Part shown: piece by piece, positions 1-6,431 of the stretch
Position numbering within the stretch: the first letter of the stretch is position 1
Layout of the letters: each line of letters opens with the position of its first letter
Assembly: GCA_020055845.1 (NCBI GenBank)
Contig: JAGVIV010000050.1
Span: forward strand, 1-34,943
DNA length: 34,943 bases
Direction: 5' to 3'
Source: Betaproteobacteria bacterium
Lineage (GTDB): Bacteria > Pseudomonadota > Gammaproteobacteria > Burkholderiales > Gallionellaceae
The notes under the pieces: generated by a model
What the model was told of the DNA's origin: nothing
What the model saw: the letters and a program-made list of their open reading frames with translations, nothing else
Databases searched by the model: none
Made by a program: the position numbers and the translations under genes

Positions 1-468
1 CGTCACCAGGTGCACGACCCGGTTGGCCTCGCTCTCGCCAGCGCCGCGCGAGGCATCGCGCAGTTCCGAACGCACGCGACTCGCCGGCGCCGGCACGCCC
101 GTGGCGGCCGGAGAGTCGAGTCCCATGCCGGTATCGGCCGCGGGAGGCGGCGCGGGAAAGGCCATGCCCTGGCCGTTCTCGCGCGCATAGATCGCAATCA
201 CGCGGCCCACGGGCACGCTGATCTCGCGCGCCGTGCCCGCGAAACGGGCCTTGAACTCGATGAAGTCGTTGCCGAGCTTGAGCGAGCTGGTCGCGTCGAA
301 GCTGATGTTCAGCACGATCTCGCCGTTCTTCACGTACTCGCGCGGCACCTGGACGGTGTCGTCGACCTGCACCGCGACATAGGGCGTGAACCCGTTGTCG
401 GTGCACCATTCGTACAGCGCCCGGATGAGGTACGGGCGGGTGGAAGACGACTCGAGCGCGTTGATCAT
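1..468 (-). CDS. sspB: ClpXP protease specificity-enhancing factor SspB (partial, C-terminus outside window)
   Basis: SspB is the adaptor that delivers ssrA-tagged and other substrates to the ClpXP protease in the cytoplasm. The visible 156 residues begin MINALESSSTRPYLIRALYEW and match the SspB fold domain. They include a VQVPREYVKNGEIVLNIS segment and a conserved IAIYARENGQG segment, followed by the Ala/Pro-rich low-complexity linker typical of the family. The C-terminal ClpX-binding tail lies beyond base 1. The ATG at 468-466 is the first start in frame. It sits 45 bp downstream of the sspA stop, so the two genes probably form the usual sspA-sspB operon. The frame is open to the window edge and nothing looks broken. 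Confidence 0.93.
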   Translation of the reverse strand, partial: MINALESSSTRPYLIRALYEWCTDNGFTPYVAVQVDDTVQVPREYVKNGEIVLNISFDATSSLKLGNDFIEFKARFAGTAREISVPVGRVIAIYARENGQGMAFPAPPPAADTGMGLDSPAATGVPAPASRVRSELRDASRGAGESEANRVVHLVT

Positions 469-513
469 GAAGGACGGCGATGAAGCGAAGCGGAAAACGG
501 ACCTGCGCGAGGA

Positions 514-1125
514 TTACTTGCGCATGACCTTTTCGGAGGGCGTGAGTGCTTCGATGTAGGCCGGGCGCGAGAAGATGCGTTCGGCGTACTTCAGGAGCGG
601 CGCGGCGTTCTTGCTGAGGTCGATGCCATAGTAGTCCAGGCGCCACAGCAGCGGCGCAATGGCCACGTCGAGCATGGAGAAGTTGTCGCCCAGCATGTAC
701 TTGTTCTTGAGGAACACCGGGGCGAGTTGCGTGAGGCGGTCGCGGATGTGCGAGCGTGCCTTCTCGAGCGCCTTCTCGTTGCCCTTGGCGGTGCGGTTCT
801 CGAGCGTGGACACGTGAACGAACAGCTCCTTCTCGAAGTTGAGCAGGAACAGGCGCACGCGCGCGCGGTCGACCGGGTCGCCGGGCATCAGCTGCGGATG
901 CGGGAAGCGCTCGTCGATGTACTCGTTGATGATGTTCGACTCGTACAGGATCAGGTCGCGCTCGACCAGGATCGGAACCTGGCCGTAGGGGTTCATCACG
1001 CTGATGTCTTCAGGCTTGTTGTAGAGATCGACATCGCGGATCTCGAAGTCCATGCCCTTCTCGAACAGCACGAAGCGGCAGCGGTGGGAAAAGGGGCAGG
1101 TCGTACCTGAATACAGCACCATCAT
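514..1125 (-). CDS. sspA: Stringent starvation protein A (GST-fold RNA polymerase-associated protein)
   Basis: SspA is a glutathione-transferase-fold protein that binds RNA polymerase and supports stationary-phase and acid-stress transcription in proteobacteria. The 203-aa product has a thioredoxin-like N-terminal half (MVLYSGTTCPFSHRCR near residues 2-17, then NPYGQVPILVERDLILYES near 45-63, the typical cis-Pro and ES elements of GST folds). An all-helical C-terminal half follows. Length is normal for the family. Two consecutive ATG codons (1125 and 1122) could serve as start. It lies just downstream of the bc1 operon but is separated from it by a strong intrinsic terminator at 1140-1177, so it probably has its own promoter or relies on read-through. 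It is followed closely by sspB. Confidence 0.95.
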   Translation of the reverse strand: MMVLYSGTTCPFSHRCRFVLFEKGMDFEIRDVDLYNKPEDISVMNPYGQVPILVERDLILYESNIINEYIDERFPHPQLMPGDPVDRARVRLFLLNFEKELFVHVSTLENRTAKGNEKALEKARSHIRDRLTQLAPVFLKNKYMLGDNFSMLDVAIAPLLWRLDYYGIDLSKNAAPLLKYAERIFSRPAYIEALTPSEKVMRK

Positions 1126-1139
1126 GGCGAAAGACTCCT

Positions 1140-1177
1140 AAAAATCAAAAAGAGTGGGTCGCGTTGGCAACCCACTC
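1140..1177 (-). terminator. Intrinsic terminator of the petABC operon
   Basis: A perfect 8-bp stem (GAGTGGGT at 1152-1159 with ACCCACTC at 1170-1177) is followed on the minus-strand transcript by TTTTT-GATTTTT (plus-strand A runs at 1141-1151). It starts 43 bp after the petC stop and lies before sspA, the position expected of a Rho-independent terminator for the bc1 operon. Confidence 0.85.
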
Positions 1178-1220
1178 CACGGGACCGGCGCACTTGACGC
1201 TCCGGTCGGCAAGGATGGAA

Positions 1221-1997
1221 CTACTTGACGTCTTTCCAATACGAGGCGTTCAGTCGCCACACGAAAACCACCGACATCGCGAGGAACAGCAGCACCCAGA
1301 CACCGATGCGGATGCGCGTGTTCTGCGCGGGCTCGGCCATCCACTGCATGTAGCTCACCAGGTCGCCCACGGCGGTGTCGAACTGCAGCGGGGTCATGGT
1401 GCCGGGCGTGACCTGTTCCCACTTGTTGGCGAACACGTCGACCTCATGGCCATGCTGCTCGACCTTGGTGTAGACCGGACGGCGCTCGCCCTGCAGCTCC
1501 CACAGCGGGTTCGGCATGGCCACGCTCGGGAAGGCCAGGTTGTTCCAGCCGGTGGCCTTGGTGTCGTCGCGGTAGTAGGTGCGCAGGTAGGTGTAGAGGT
1601 AGTCGGCACCGGTGCCGCCGTGGCCGGCGCGCGAGCGTGCCACCAGCGTCAGGTCGGGCGGCGTGGTGCCGAACCATTCCTTGGCCTGGCGCGCATCGAT
1701 GTTGGCCTTCATGGTCTCGCCGACCTTCTCGGTCGTGAACAGAAGGTTGTCCTTGATCTGCTGCTCGCTGATGCCGATGTCCTGCAGGCGGTTGAAGCGC
1801 ATGAAGGCGGCCGAGTGGCAGTTGAGGCAGTAGTTGACGAACAGCTTGGCGCCGTTCTGCAGCGCGGCCACGTCGTTCGTCTTGTTCGGGGCCTTGTCCC
1901 AGGCGAGGCCGCCGGACTCGGCCGAAGCGGCCGCGGAGAAGGTCAGGCCCAGTGCCAAACCCAGGGCCGCGAGCCAGCCGGAAATGCTTTTCTTCAT
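1221..1997 (-). CDS. petC: Cytochrome c1 of the bc1 complex
   Basis: This is the membrane-anchored c-type haem subunit of ubiquinol-cytochrome c reductase. It takes electrons from the Rieske protein and passes them to soluble cytochrome c. The 258-aa product has a cleavable signal peptide (MKKSISGW... to about residue 26, ASA|E) and the haem-binding motif C57-L-N-C60-H61. A likely axial Met161 lies in AMPNPLW. One C-terminal anchor helix (about residues 226-247) ends in NASYWKDVK. The open frame extends upstream to 2312, but only the ATG at 1997 gives the signal peptide, and it sits 29 bp after the petB stop. It is the last gene of petA-petB-petC and ends at the terminator at 1140-1177. Confidence 0.95.
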   Translation of the reverse strand: MKKSISGWLAALGLALGLTFSAAASAESGGLAWDKAPNKTNDVAALQNGAKLFVNYCLNCHSAAFMRFNRLQDIGISEQQIKDNLLFTTEKVGETMKANIDARQAKEWFGTTPPDLTLVARSRAGHGGTGADYLYTYLRTYYRDDTKATGWNNLAFPSVAMPNPLWELQGERRPVYTKVEQHGHEVDVFANKWEQVTPGTMTPLQFDTAVGDLVSYMQWMAEPAQNTRIRIGVWVLLFLAMSVVFVWRLNASYWKDVK

Positions 1998-2026
1998 CGT
2001 GTGTCTCTCGAGCTGTCTTGCGCTGG

Positions 2027-3463
2027 TCAGTGGGCGGCGAAGGTCACGCGGTCGGGCACCGTCTTGAACTCGCCCTTGCGGCTCCACCACGGCATCAGCA
2101 GGAAGAAACCGAAATAGAACAGCGTGCCGATCTGCGAGATGGTCTGCGCGATGTCGAGCGCGAACGAGCCGATCACGAGGTTGCCCCAGACGCCGGGCGG
2201 CTGGATGCCGAGGTAGCCCAGGATCAGGAAGAAGAACACGAACACGCCGTACACGTACTTGTGCCAGCCCGGACGGTAGCGGATCGACTTGACTTCGCTG
2301 TGGTCGAGCCACGGCAGGAAGAACAGGATGATGACCGAACCGCCCATCACCACCACGCCCCAGAACTTCGCGTCGAAGGTCTTGAGCAGGAAGATCGCCA
2401 CGGCAGCCACGACGATGATCGCGACCTTGAGCGCCACGCCCGACTTGCCCTTGACGAAGTTCCAGATCGCGGCCGCGGCGATAATCAGCGAGAACACGTT
2501 GACCATGTCGTCGGTGGTCGCGCGCAGCATCGAATAGAAGGGCGTGAAGTACCAGACCGGCGCGATGTGGTTCGGCGTCTTCAGCGAGTCGGCCGGGATG
2601 AAGTTGTTGTACTCCAGGAAGTAGCCGCCGGCTTCGGGGGCGAAGAAGATCACCGCCGAGAAGATCGTGAGGAACACCACCACGCCGAAGATGTCGTGCA
2701 CCGTGTAGTACGGGTGCGACGGGATGCCGTCGAGCGGATGGCCGTCGGCACCGCGCTTGGCCTTGATCTCGATGCCGTCGGGGTTGTTCGAACCCACTTC
2801 GTGCAGCGCGATCAGGTGGGCCACCACCAGGCCGAGCAGCACCAGCGGCACGGCGATCACGTGGAAGCTGAAGAAGCGGTTGAGCGTGGCGTCGCTCACC
2901 ACGTAGTCGCCGCGGATCAGCAGCGCCAGGTCAGGGCCGATGAACGGGATGGCGGCGAACAGGTTCACGATCACCTGGGCGCCCCAGTAGGACATCTGGC
3001 CCCATGGCAGCAGGTAGCCCATGAAGGCTTCGGCCATCAGGCACAGGAAGATCGCGCAGCCGAACACCCAGATCAGCTCGCGCGGCTTGCGGTAGCTGCC
3101 GTACATGAGGCCGCGGAACATGTGCAGGTAGACCACCACGAAGAACGCGGAGGCCCCCGTCGAGTGGATGTAGCGGATCAGCCAGCCCCATGGCACGTCG
3201 CGCATGATGTACTCGACCGATGCGAAGGCCTGGTTCGCGTCGGGCTTGTAGTGCATCACGAGGAAGATGCCGGTGACGATCTGGATCACGAGGACCAGCA
3301 TCGCCAGCGAGCCGAAGATGTACCAGAAGTTGAAGTTCTTCGGCGCGTAGTACTTGCCCCATTGGTCGTTCCACAGCTTGCTCAGCGGGAAGCGGTTGTC
3401 GACCCAGTTCAGCAGCTTGGCGCTGGCCGGGGCGTTGGGGGAGATTTCGTGGAATTCAGCCAT
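2027..3463 (-). CDS. petB: Cytochrome b of the bc1 complex
   Basis: This is the integral membrane subunit carrying both b-type haems and the quinol oxidation (Qo) and reduction (Qi) sites. In the 478-aa product the haem-ligand histidines are visible as H100 and H114 in helix B and H201 and H216 in helix D. The helix-D pair is separated by 14 residues, not the 13 seen in mitochondrial and Rhodobacter cytochrome b. The Qo motif is PVWY (302-305), not the common PEWY; this variant is known from beta- and gammaproteobacteria. Several further hydrophobic helices fill the C-terminal half. The gene starts 14 bp after the petA stop, so the operon is tight. Confidence 0.96.
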   Translation of the reverse strand: MAEFHEISPNAPASAKLLNWVDNRFPLSKLWNDQWGKYYAPKNFNFWYIFGSLAMLVLVIQIVTGIFLVMHYKPDANQAFASVEYIMRDVPWGWLIRYIHSTGASAFFVVVYLHMFRGLMYGSYRKPRELIWVFGCAIFLCLMAEAFMGYLLPWGQMSYWGAQVIVNLFAAIPFIGPDLALLIRGDYVVSDATLNRFFSFHVIAVPLVLLGLVVAHLIALHEVGSNNPDGIEIKAKRGADGHPLDGIPSHPYYTVHDIFGVVVFLTIFSAVIFFAPEAGGYFLEYNNFIPADSLKTPNHIAPVWYFTPFYSMLRATTDDMVNVFSLIIAAAAIWNFVKGKSGVALKVAIIVVAAVAIFLLKTFDAKFWGVVVMGGSVIILFFLPWLDHSEVKSIRYRPGWHKYVYGVFVFFFLILGYLGIQPPGVWGNLVIGSFALDIAQTISQIGTLFYFGFFLLMPWWSRKGEFKTVPDRVTFAAH

Positions 3464-3477
3464 GTTCTTCTTCTGCC

Positions 3478-4095
3478 TCAGGCCTTCTTGGAGTCTTCAC
3501 CGATCAGGAGCTTGGTGTCCGACAGGTACATGTGCGGCGGCACAGGCAGATTGTCGGGCGCGGGCTTGTTCTTGAAGACGCGGCCGGCCAGGTCGAACGT
3601 GGAACCGTGGCAAGGGCAGAGGAAGCCGCCTTCCCAGTCGTTGGGCAGCGAGGGCTGCGGGCCGGCCTGCAGGCGGTCCACCGGCGAGCAGCCGAGGTGG
3701 GTGCAGATGCCGACCACGACCAGCACGTCGGGCTTGATCGAGCGATGCTCGTTCTGGGCGTACTTGGGGGTGAATTCGTCGGGATGGCGCTTGGACTGCG
3801 GGTCCGCGAGCTGCGCATCGAGCTTCGGGAGCTCGGCGACCTGCTCGGGCGAGCGCTTGAGGATCCAGACCGGCTTGCCGCGCCACTCGACGGTGACTTT
3901 CTCGCCGACCTTCAGGCCGGAGATGTCGACCTCGACGGCAGAGCCGGCGGCCTTGGCCTTTTCGGAGGGCTGGAACGTGCTGACAAAGGGAATCGCGGTG
4001 GCCACGCCTCCCACTGCACCGGCACAGCCGGACGCGATCAACCAGGTCCGCTTGCTTGTGTCGATCCGGGGGGAGCCGGCGGTCATGTCACTCAT
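3478..4095 (-). CDS. petA: Rieske iron-sulfur subunit of the bc1 complex
   Basis: This subunit carries the [2Fe-2S] cluster that takes the first electron from quinol at the Qo site. The 205-aa product has an N-terminal twin-arginine-like segment in which the pair is Lys-Arg (DTSKRTWLIAS, about 12-22), followed by a single transmembrane helix. The cluster-binding boxes CTHLGC (131-136) and CPCHGS (160-165) supply ligands C131, H133, C160 and H163 and the disulfide C136-C162. An insertion between the head and the boxes is normal for proteobacteria. It is the first gene of petABC. Its promoter should lie in the 4096-4242 gap, where I could not pick a convincing -35/-10 pair. Confidence 0.96.
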   Translation of the reverse strand: MSDMTAGSPRIDTSKRTWLIASGCAGAVGGVATAIPFVSTFQPSEKAKAAGSAVEVDISGLKVGEKVTVEWRGKPVWILKRSPEQVAELPKLDAQLADPQSKRHPDEFTPKYAQNEHRSIKPDVLVVVGICTHLGCSPVDRLQAGPQPSLPNDWEGGFLCPCHGSTFDLAGRVFKNKPAPDNLPVPPHMYLSDTKLLIGEDSKKA

Positions 4096-4242
4096 GGGGA
4101 TCCTCTATCTTCTTCGCTGGAGCAGGGTCAACCGACGATTGTAGCGGGGCGCAACGTGCGAATTCAACGGTTGCAAGACCGTGCGGTCGCGCGAATGACG
4201 CTCCGATCCGACATCGGCGGGGCGCGGAAGGCGCGCACGCGA

Positions 4243-4273
4243 AAACGCCCGCGGCTCGTCGCCGCGGGCGTTT
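4243..4273 (-). terminator. Intrinsic terminator after the LuxR-type regulator
   Basis: A perfect 13-bp inverted repeat (AAACGCCCGCGGC at 4243-4255 and its complement at 4261-4273, loop TCGTC) begins 13 bp after the regulator's stop codon. On the minus strand the stem runs into a short T run (plus-strand AAAA at 4242-4245). Because the stem itself ends in A/T triplets it could also work weakly in the opposite direction. Confidence 0.8.
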
Positions 4274-4286
4274 CACGAGGGGAGAT

Positions 4287-5024
4287 TCAGTTCAGCAGGC
4301 CGTGCTGCATCGCTTCGCGAACGGCTTGCGTGCGCGACTTGACCGCGAGCTTGCGGTAGATGCTCTTGGCATGGAACTCGATCGTGTTGATCGAGAGATA
4401 GAAGGCCTCGGCGATCTGCCGATTGCTCCAGCCCTGCGCGATCAGGTTCAGCACCTTGAGTTCGCTGACCGACAGCACGGACTTCGGCGCCTCGGTTTCG
4501 GCAGCCGCCGACGGTACTTGCGTGCTGCTGCTGGCCGGCGCGCGGCGCGCGGTGCCGAACATGCGTTCGAGCACGCAGCGGGCAACACGCGGATCCATGG
4601 CCGCGCCGCCGCGTTCGAGCGAGCGCAGCAGGAAGACCAGCTCGGTGTCGAGCGCGTCGGTGAGCAGGTAGCCCGCCACGCCGGCCGACACCGCGGCGCG
4701 CACGCGCTGCGTGTCGGGCAGCGCCGAGACGGCGATGCGCTCCATGTGCGGGTGCGCTTCGCGCAGATGCAGGATCGTCGAGACACCGCCGTCCTCGGGC
4801 AGGTCCATGCCGATCAGCGCCAGTGCGCAGGAACTGCGGGCCAGGATCTCGCGAGCCTGCGCGCACGAACGGGCGACCAGCACCCGGGCCCGCGGCTCGA
4901 GCACGGACACGACGCTGCGCAGGCGCTCGGTCACTTGAAGATCGTCGTGGACGATCAGCACGCTCTGGAACTTCGAATTCCTCGCCATCACGCTGGCGTC
5001 GGTCTTTTCCAACAGAATTTCCAC
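4287..5024 (-). CDS. NarL/LuxR-family response regulator with an atypical receiver domain
   Basis: The 245-aa protein has an N-terminal receiver-like domain (about 20-140) and a C-terminal LuxR-type helix-turn-helix (about 180-243: LSVSELKVLNLIAQGWSNRQIAE, then SINTIEFHAKSIYRKL). In the receiver the acidic pair D27-D28 is kept. The position that should hold the phospho-acceptor Asp reads Gly72 (LIGMDLP instead of LLDxxLP), and the conserved Lys is Thr122 (GYLLTD). Phosphorylation control therefore looks lost. The start is a GTG at 5024, supported by GGGAG about 8 bp upstream. It is transcribed divergently from the gfc operon and lies beside a large polysaccharide locus, so I infer that it regulates polysaccharide genes; no direct target site is proven. 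No sensor kinase lies nearby. Confidence 0.88.
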   Translation of the reverse strand: MEILLEKTDASVMARNSKFQSVLIVHDDLQVTERLRSVVSVLEPRARVLVARSCAQAREILARSSCALALIGMDLPEDGGVSTILHLREAHPHMERIAVSALPDTQRVRAAVSAGVAGYLLTDALDTELVFLLRSLERGGAAMDPRVARCVLERMFGTARRAPASSSTQVPSAAAETEAPKSVLSVSELKVLNLIAQGWSNRQIAEAFYLSINTIEFHAKSIYRKLAVKSRTQAVREAMQHGLLN

Positions 5025-5403
5025 CTTGAATCTCCCGATGCGGCAACTGGGTTGCGGGCCTGAAAAAAGTTAACGTTGGTTTACGCAAACGCAGGATCGG
5101 TGCCTGCGCGTGCCACCCCGGACCCGGCACGGCCATGAGATTGCCTACACTGTTGATTTCATTGGACTTTTTTGAAGGCGCTCGACTCGAATGCCCCCGG
5201 AACCCGGTGGACGGAAGGCCTTTCGGAGGCCTCGTTACGGCCGACATCGCGGTCGTTGCTACGTAACATCACATCCGTAACCTTTTCACGATCGCCGCTA
5301 TGGCTTCTTCAGAAAGAAGAAACCAAGTGCAAGCGGGTTGCTACCCACTTTCAATACTGCTACCCTCGACGCGATTGCATAAAAATCTTTGAGAGGATCC
5401 CTT
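5025..5403. promoter_or_regulatory. Divergent intergenic region between the regulator and the gfc operon
   Basis: These 379 bp hold no convincing gene. They separate the GTG start of the regulator (minus) from the ATG of the gfcA-like gene (plus), so promoters for both must lie here. On the plus side the bases 5376-5386 (TGCATAAAAAT) resemble an extended -10 element. A TTGCTA-16-TAACCT pair occurs near 5254-5281. Neither is a strong consensus. A small AGGCCT inverted repeat flanks TTCGG near 5217-5233. The purine-rich GAGAGGA at 5391-5397 is the ribosome-binding site of the gfcA-like gene. Confidence 0.5.
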
Positions 5404-5664
5404 ATGAAGACCACCAAACTGGTTGCAGCTGTCGCCCTTTCCGCTCTGGCGGCTTCTTCCGCGTTCGCTCAAGGCGCTCCCGCCGGCGGCAATGCCGCCA
5501 CAAACAACGCCCAAGGCGGACTGACGACCGAACAGTGGGTTGCCGCTGGCGCAGGTTCAGCCGTCTTCGTCGCCGCCGTGAGCAGCAATGGCGGCAATTC
5601 GGGCGGCGGCTTCGGCCTGATCCCTGGTACCGGCACGACTGGCACCACCGGCACTCACCGCTGA
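5404..5664 (+). CDS. gfcA: Small exported Gly/Thr-rich GfcA-like protein
   Basis: This 86-aa protein has a clear signal peptide (MKTTKLVAAVALSALAASSA, cleavage about residue 22-23 at AFA|Q). A short alanine/glycine-rich hydrophobic stretch follows (about 49-64), then a Gly/Asn-rich tail ending in TTGTTGTHR. E. coli GfcA, the first product of the group 4 capsule operon, has the same architecture (signal peptide, small Ala/Val/Gly hydrophobic segment, Gly/Thr-rich tail) and has no established biochemical role. The assignment rests on architecture and position before gfcB, because low-complexity sequence makes homology hard to prove. The ATG at 5404 has GAGAGGA 7 bp upstream; a TTG at 5389 is rejected. 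The stop overlaps the next start (TGATG). Confidence 0.7.
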   Translation: MKTTKLVAAVALSALAASSAFAQGAPAGGNAATNNAQGGLTTEQWVAAGAGSAVFVAAVSSNGGNSGGGFGLIPGTGTTGTTGTHR

Positions 5665-6431
5665 TGTTGCGAGCCCTCCTAGACGGAGGGCACTCGCTGA
5701 AAGGTCCCCGCGTCGGTATCGCCACGCGACTTATTAAATGTTGCCTTTGGGCAACGTTTTTTTTGGGCGTTGGCGGTTGTTCTTCCGGTTCTTCGGCCAT
5801 TGTGGAGACGGCGCGCGCGCTCTATCGGGGGCAGCCGTCTGCAGCCACACCGAATTTCAATCCCAATTTTGCTTACCTGAGAGCCAATATCTCGGGTCGC
5901 ACCATCTATATGGTGCTCGGCTATCTGGACCCGCGGCCGGAAGGCACCGTCGAGGTCTGGTACAGCGGTGGCGGTGAAGTCGTGCGACTGCAGAACGGTC
6001 GCCTGGTCGGCACTACCGGGCTCACCACGGATTGGCGCGCCGTTCGCATCGCCGATTGGCCCGCCTGGCCTGCAGTTGCCTCGACACCCAGCAATGCGCC
6101 CATCGCGCAGCACTATGTGCGCGAGCGCGACGTCATGCCAGGCTATCGATTCGGCATCAGTGACGAAATTACCCGTATTTCCATCCCCGCGCCCGGCGAC
6201 ACAGCCATCGCGGGCGCGGACCCGAAGTCGCTGCAGTGGTACGAGGAGCGCAGCGTCTCGCGCCCAGCGACTGGCTCGCTCCCTACCGCCCGGTTCGGAA
6301 TCTCGTACAAGACAGGCACACCTGTTGTCATCTATTCCGAGCAGTGCATCTCCAACAATCTGTGTATGAGCTTCGAGCGGTGGACACCCCCCACGCCGGC
6401 AGCCGGCGCCCCGGCGAGCGCTGGGACATGA
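5664..6431 (+). CDS. gfcB: GfcB/YjbF-family outer-membrane lipoprotein of polysaccharide export
   Basis: The 255-aa product carries a lipoprotein signal ending in GVGG|C39, then a soluble domain of the YjbF/GfcB type. GfcB is needed for group 4 capsule secretion in E. coli, and YjbF belongs to the yjbEFGH exopolysaccharide operon. Recognisable features are RANISGRTIYMVLGYLD near 78-94, EVWYSGGGEVVRLQNGRL near 101-118, and a GYRFGIS/ITRISIPAPG segment. Its ATG overlaps the stop of the gfcA-like gene (TGATG), and its stop overlaps the next ATG (ATGA), so translation is coupled in both directions. The peptide before the lipobox is unusually long (38 residues). An intrinsic terminator sits inside its signal-sequence codons, so a downstream start cannot be fully excluded, though none is obvious. 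Confidence 0.82.
   Translation: MLRALLDGGHSLKGPRVGIATRLIKCCLWATFFLGVGGCSSGSSAIVETARALYRGQPSAATPNFNPNFAYLRANISGRTIYMVLGYLDPRPEGTVEVWYSGGGEVVRLQNGRLVGTTGLTTDWRAVRIADWPAWPAVASTPSNAPIAQHYVRERDVMPGYRFGISDEITRISIPAPGDTAIAGADPKSLQWYEERSVSRPATGSLPTARFGISYKTGTPVVIYSEQCISNNLCMSFERWTPPTPAAGAPASAGT
5736..5764 (+). terminator. Intrinsic terminator or attenuator inside the gfcB signal-peptide codons
   Basis: The stem AAATGTTGCC (5736-5745) pairs with GGCAACGTTT (5750-5759), with one G-U wobble and loop TTTG, and is followed by five further Ts; the full T run is 5757-5764. This is a textbook Rho-independent terminator on the plus strand, 76-100 bp after the gfcA stop. It encodes residues about 26-34 of the GfcB precursor (CCLWATFFL). 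It would terminate transcripts after gfcA unless ribosomes translating gfcB block the hairpin. Confidence 0.75.

Noticed and set aside
1221-2312. Longer petC start at 2312
   Set aside because: The extra 105 residues overlap petB in another frame, are Arg/Pro-rich, and would bury the signal peptide; the ATG at 1997 is clearly right.
1952-4144. Open frame of 730 codons on the plus strand across petB and petA
   Set aside because: It is antisense to clearly functional petB/petA, is rich in His/Arg/Asp/Val typical of shadow frames in high-GC DNA, and has no recognisable domain.
4273-5247. 324-codon minus-strand frame overlapping the LuxR-type gene
   Set aside because: The alternative frame gives an Arg/Ala-rich composition without domains; the regulator frame has both receiver and HTH motifs and a good ribosome-binding site.
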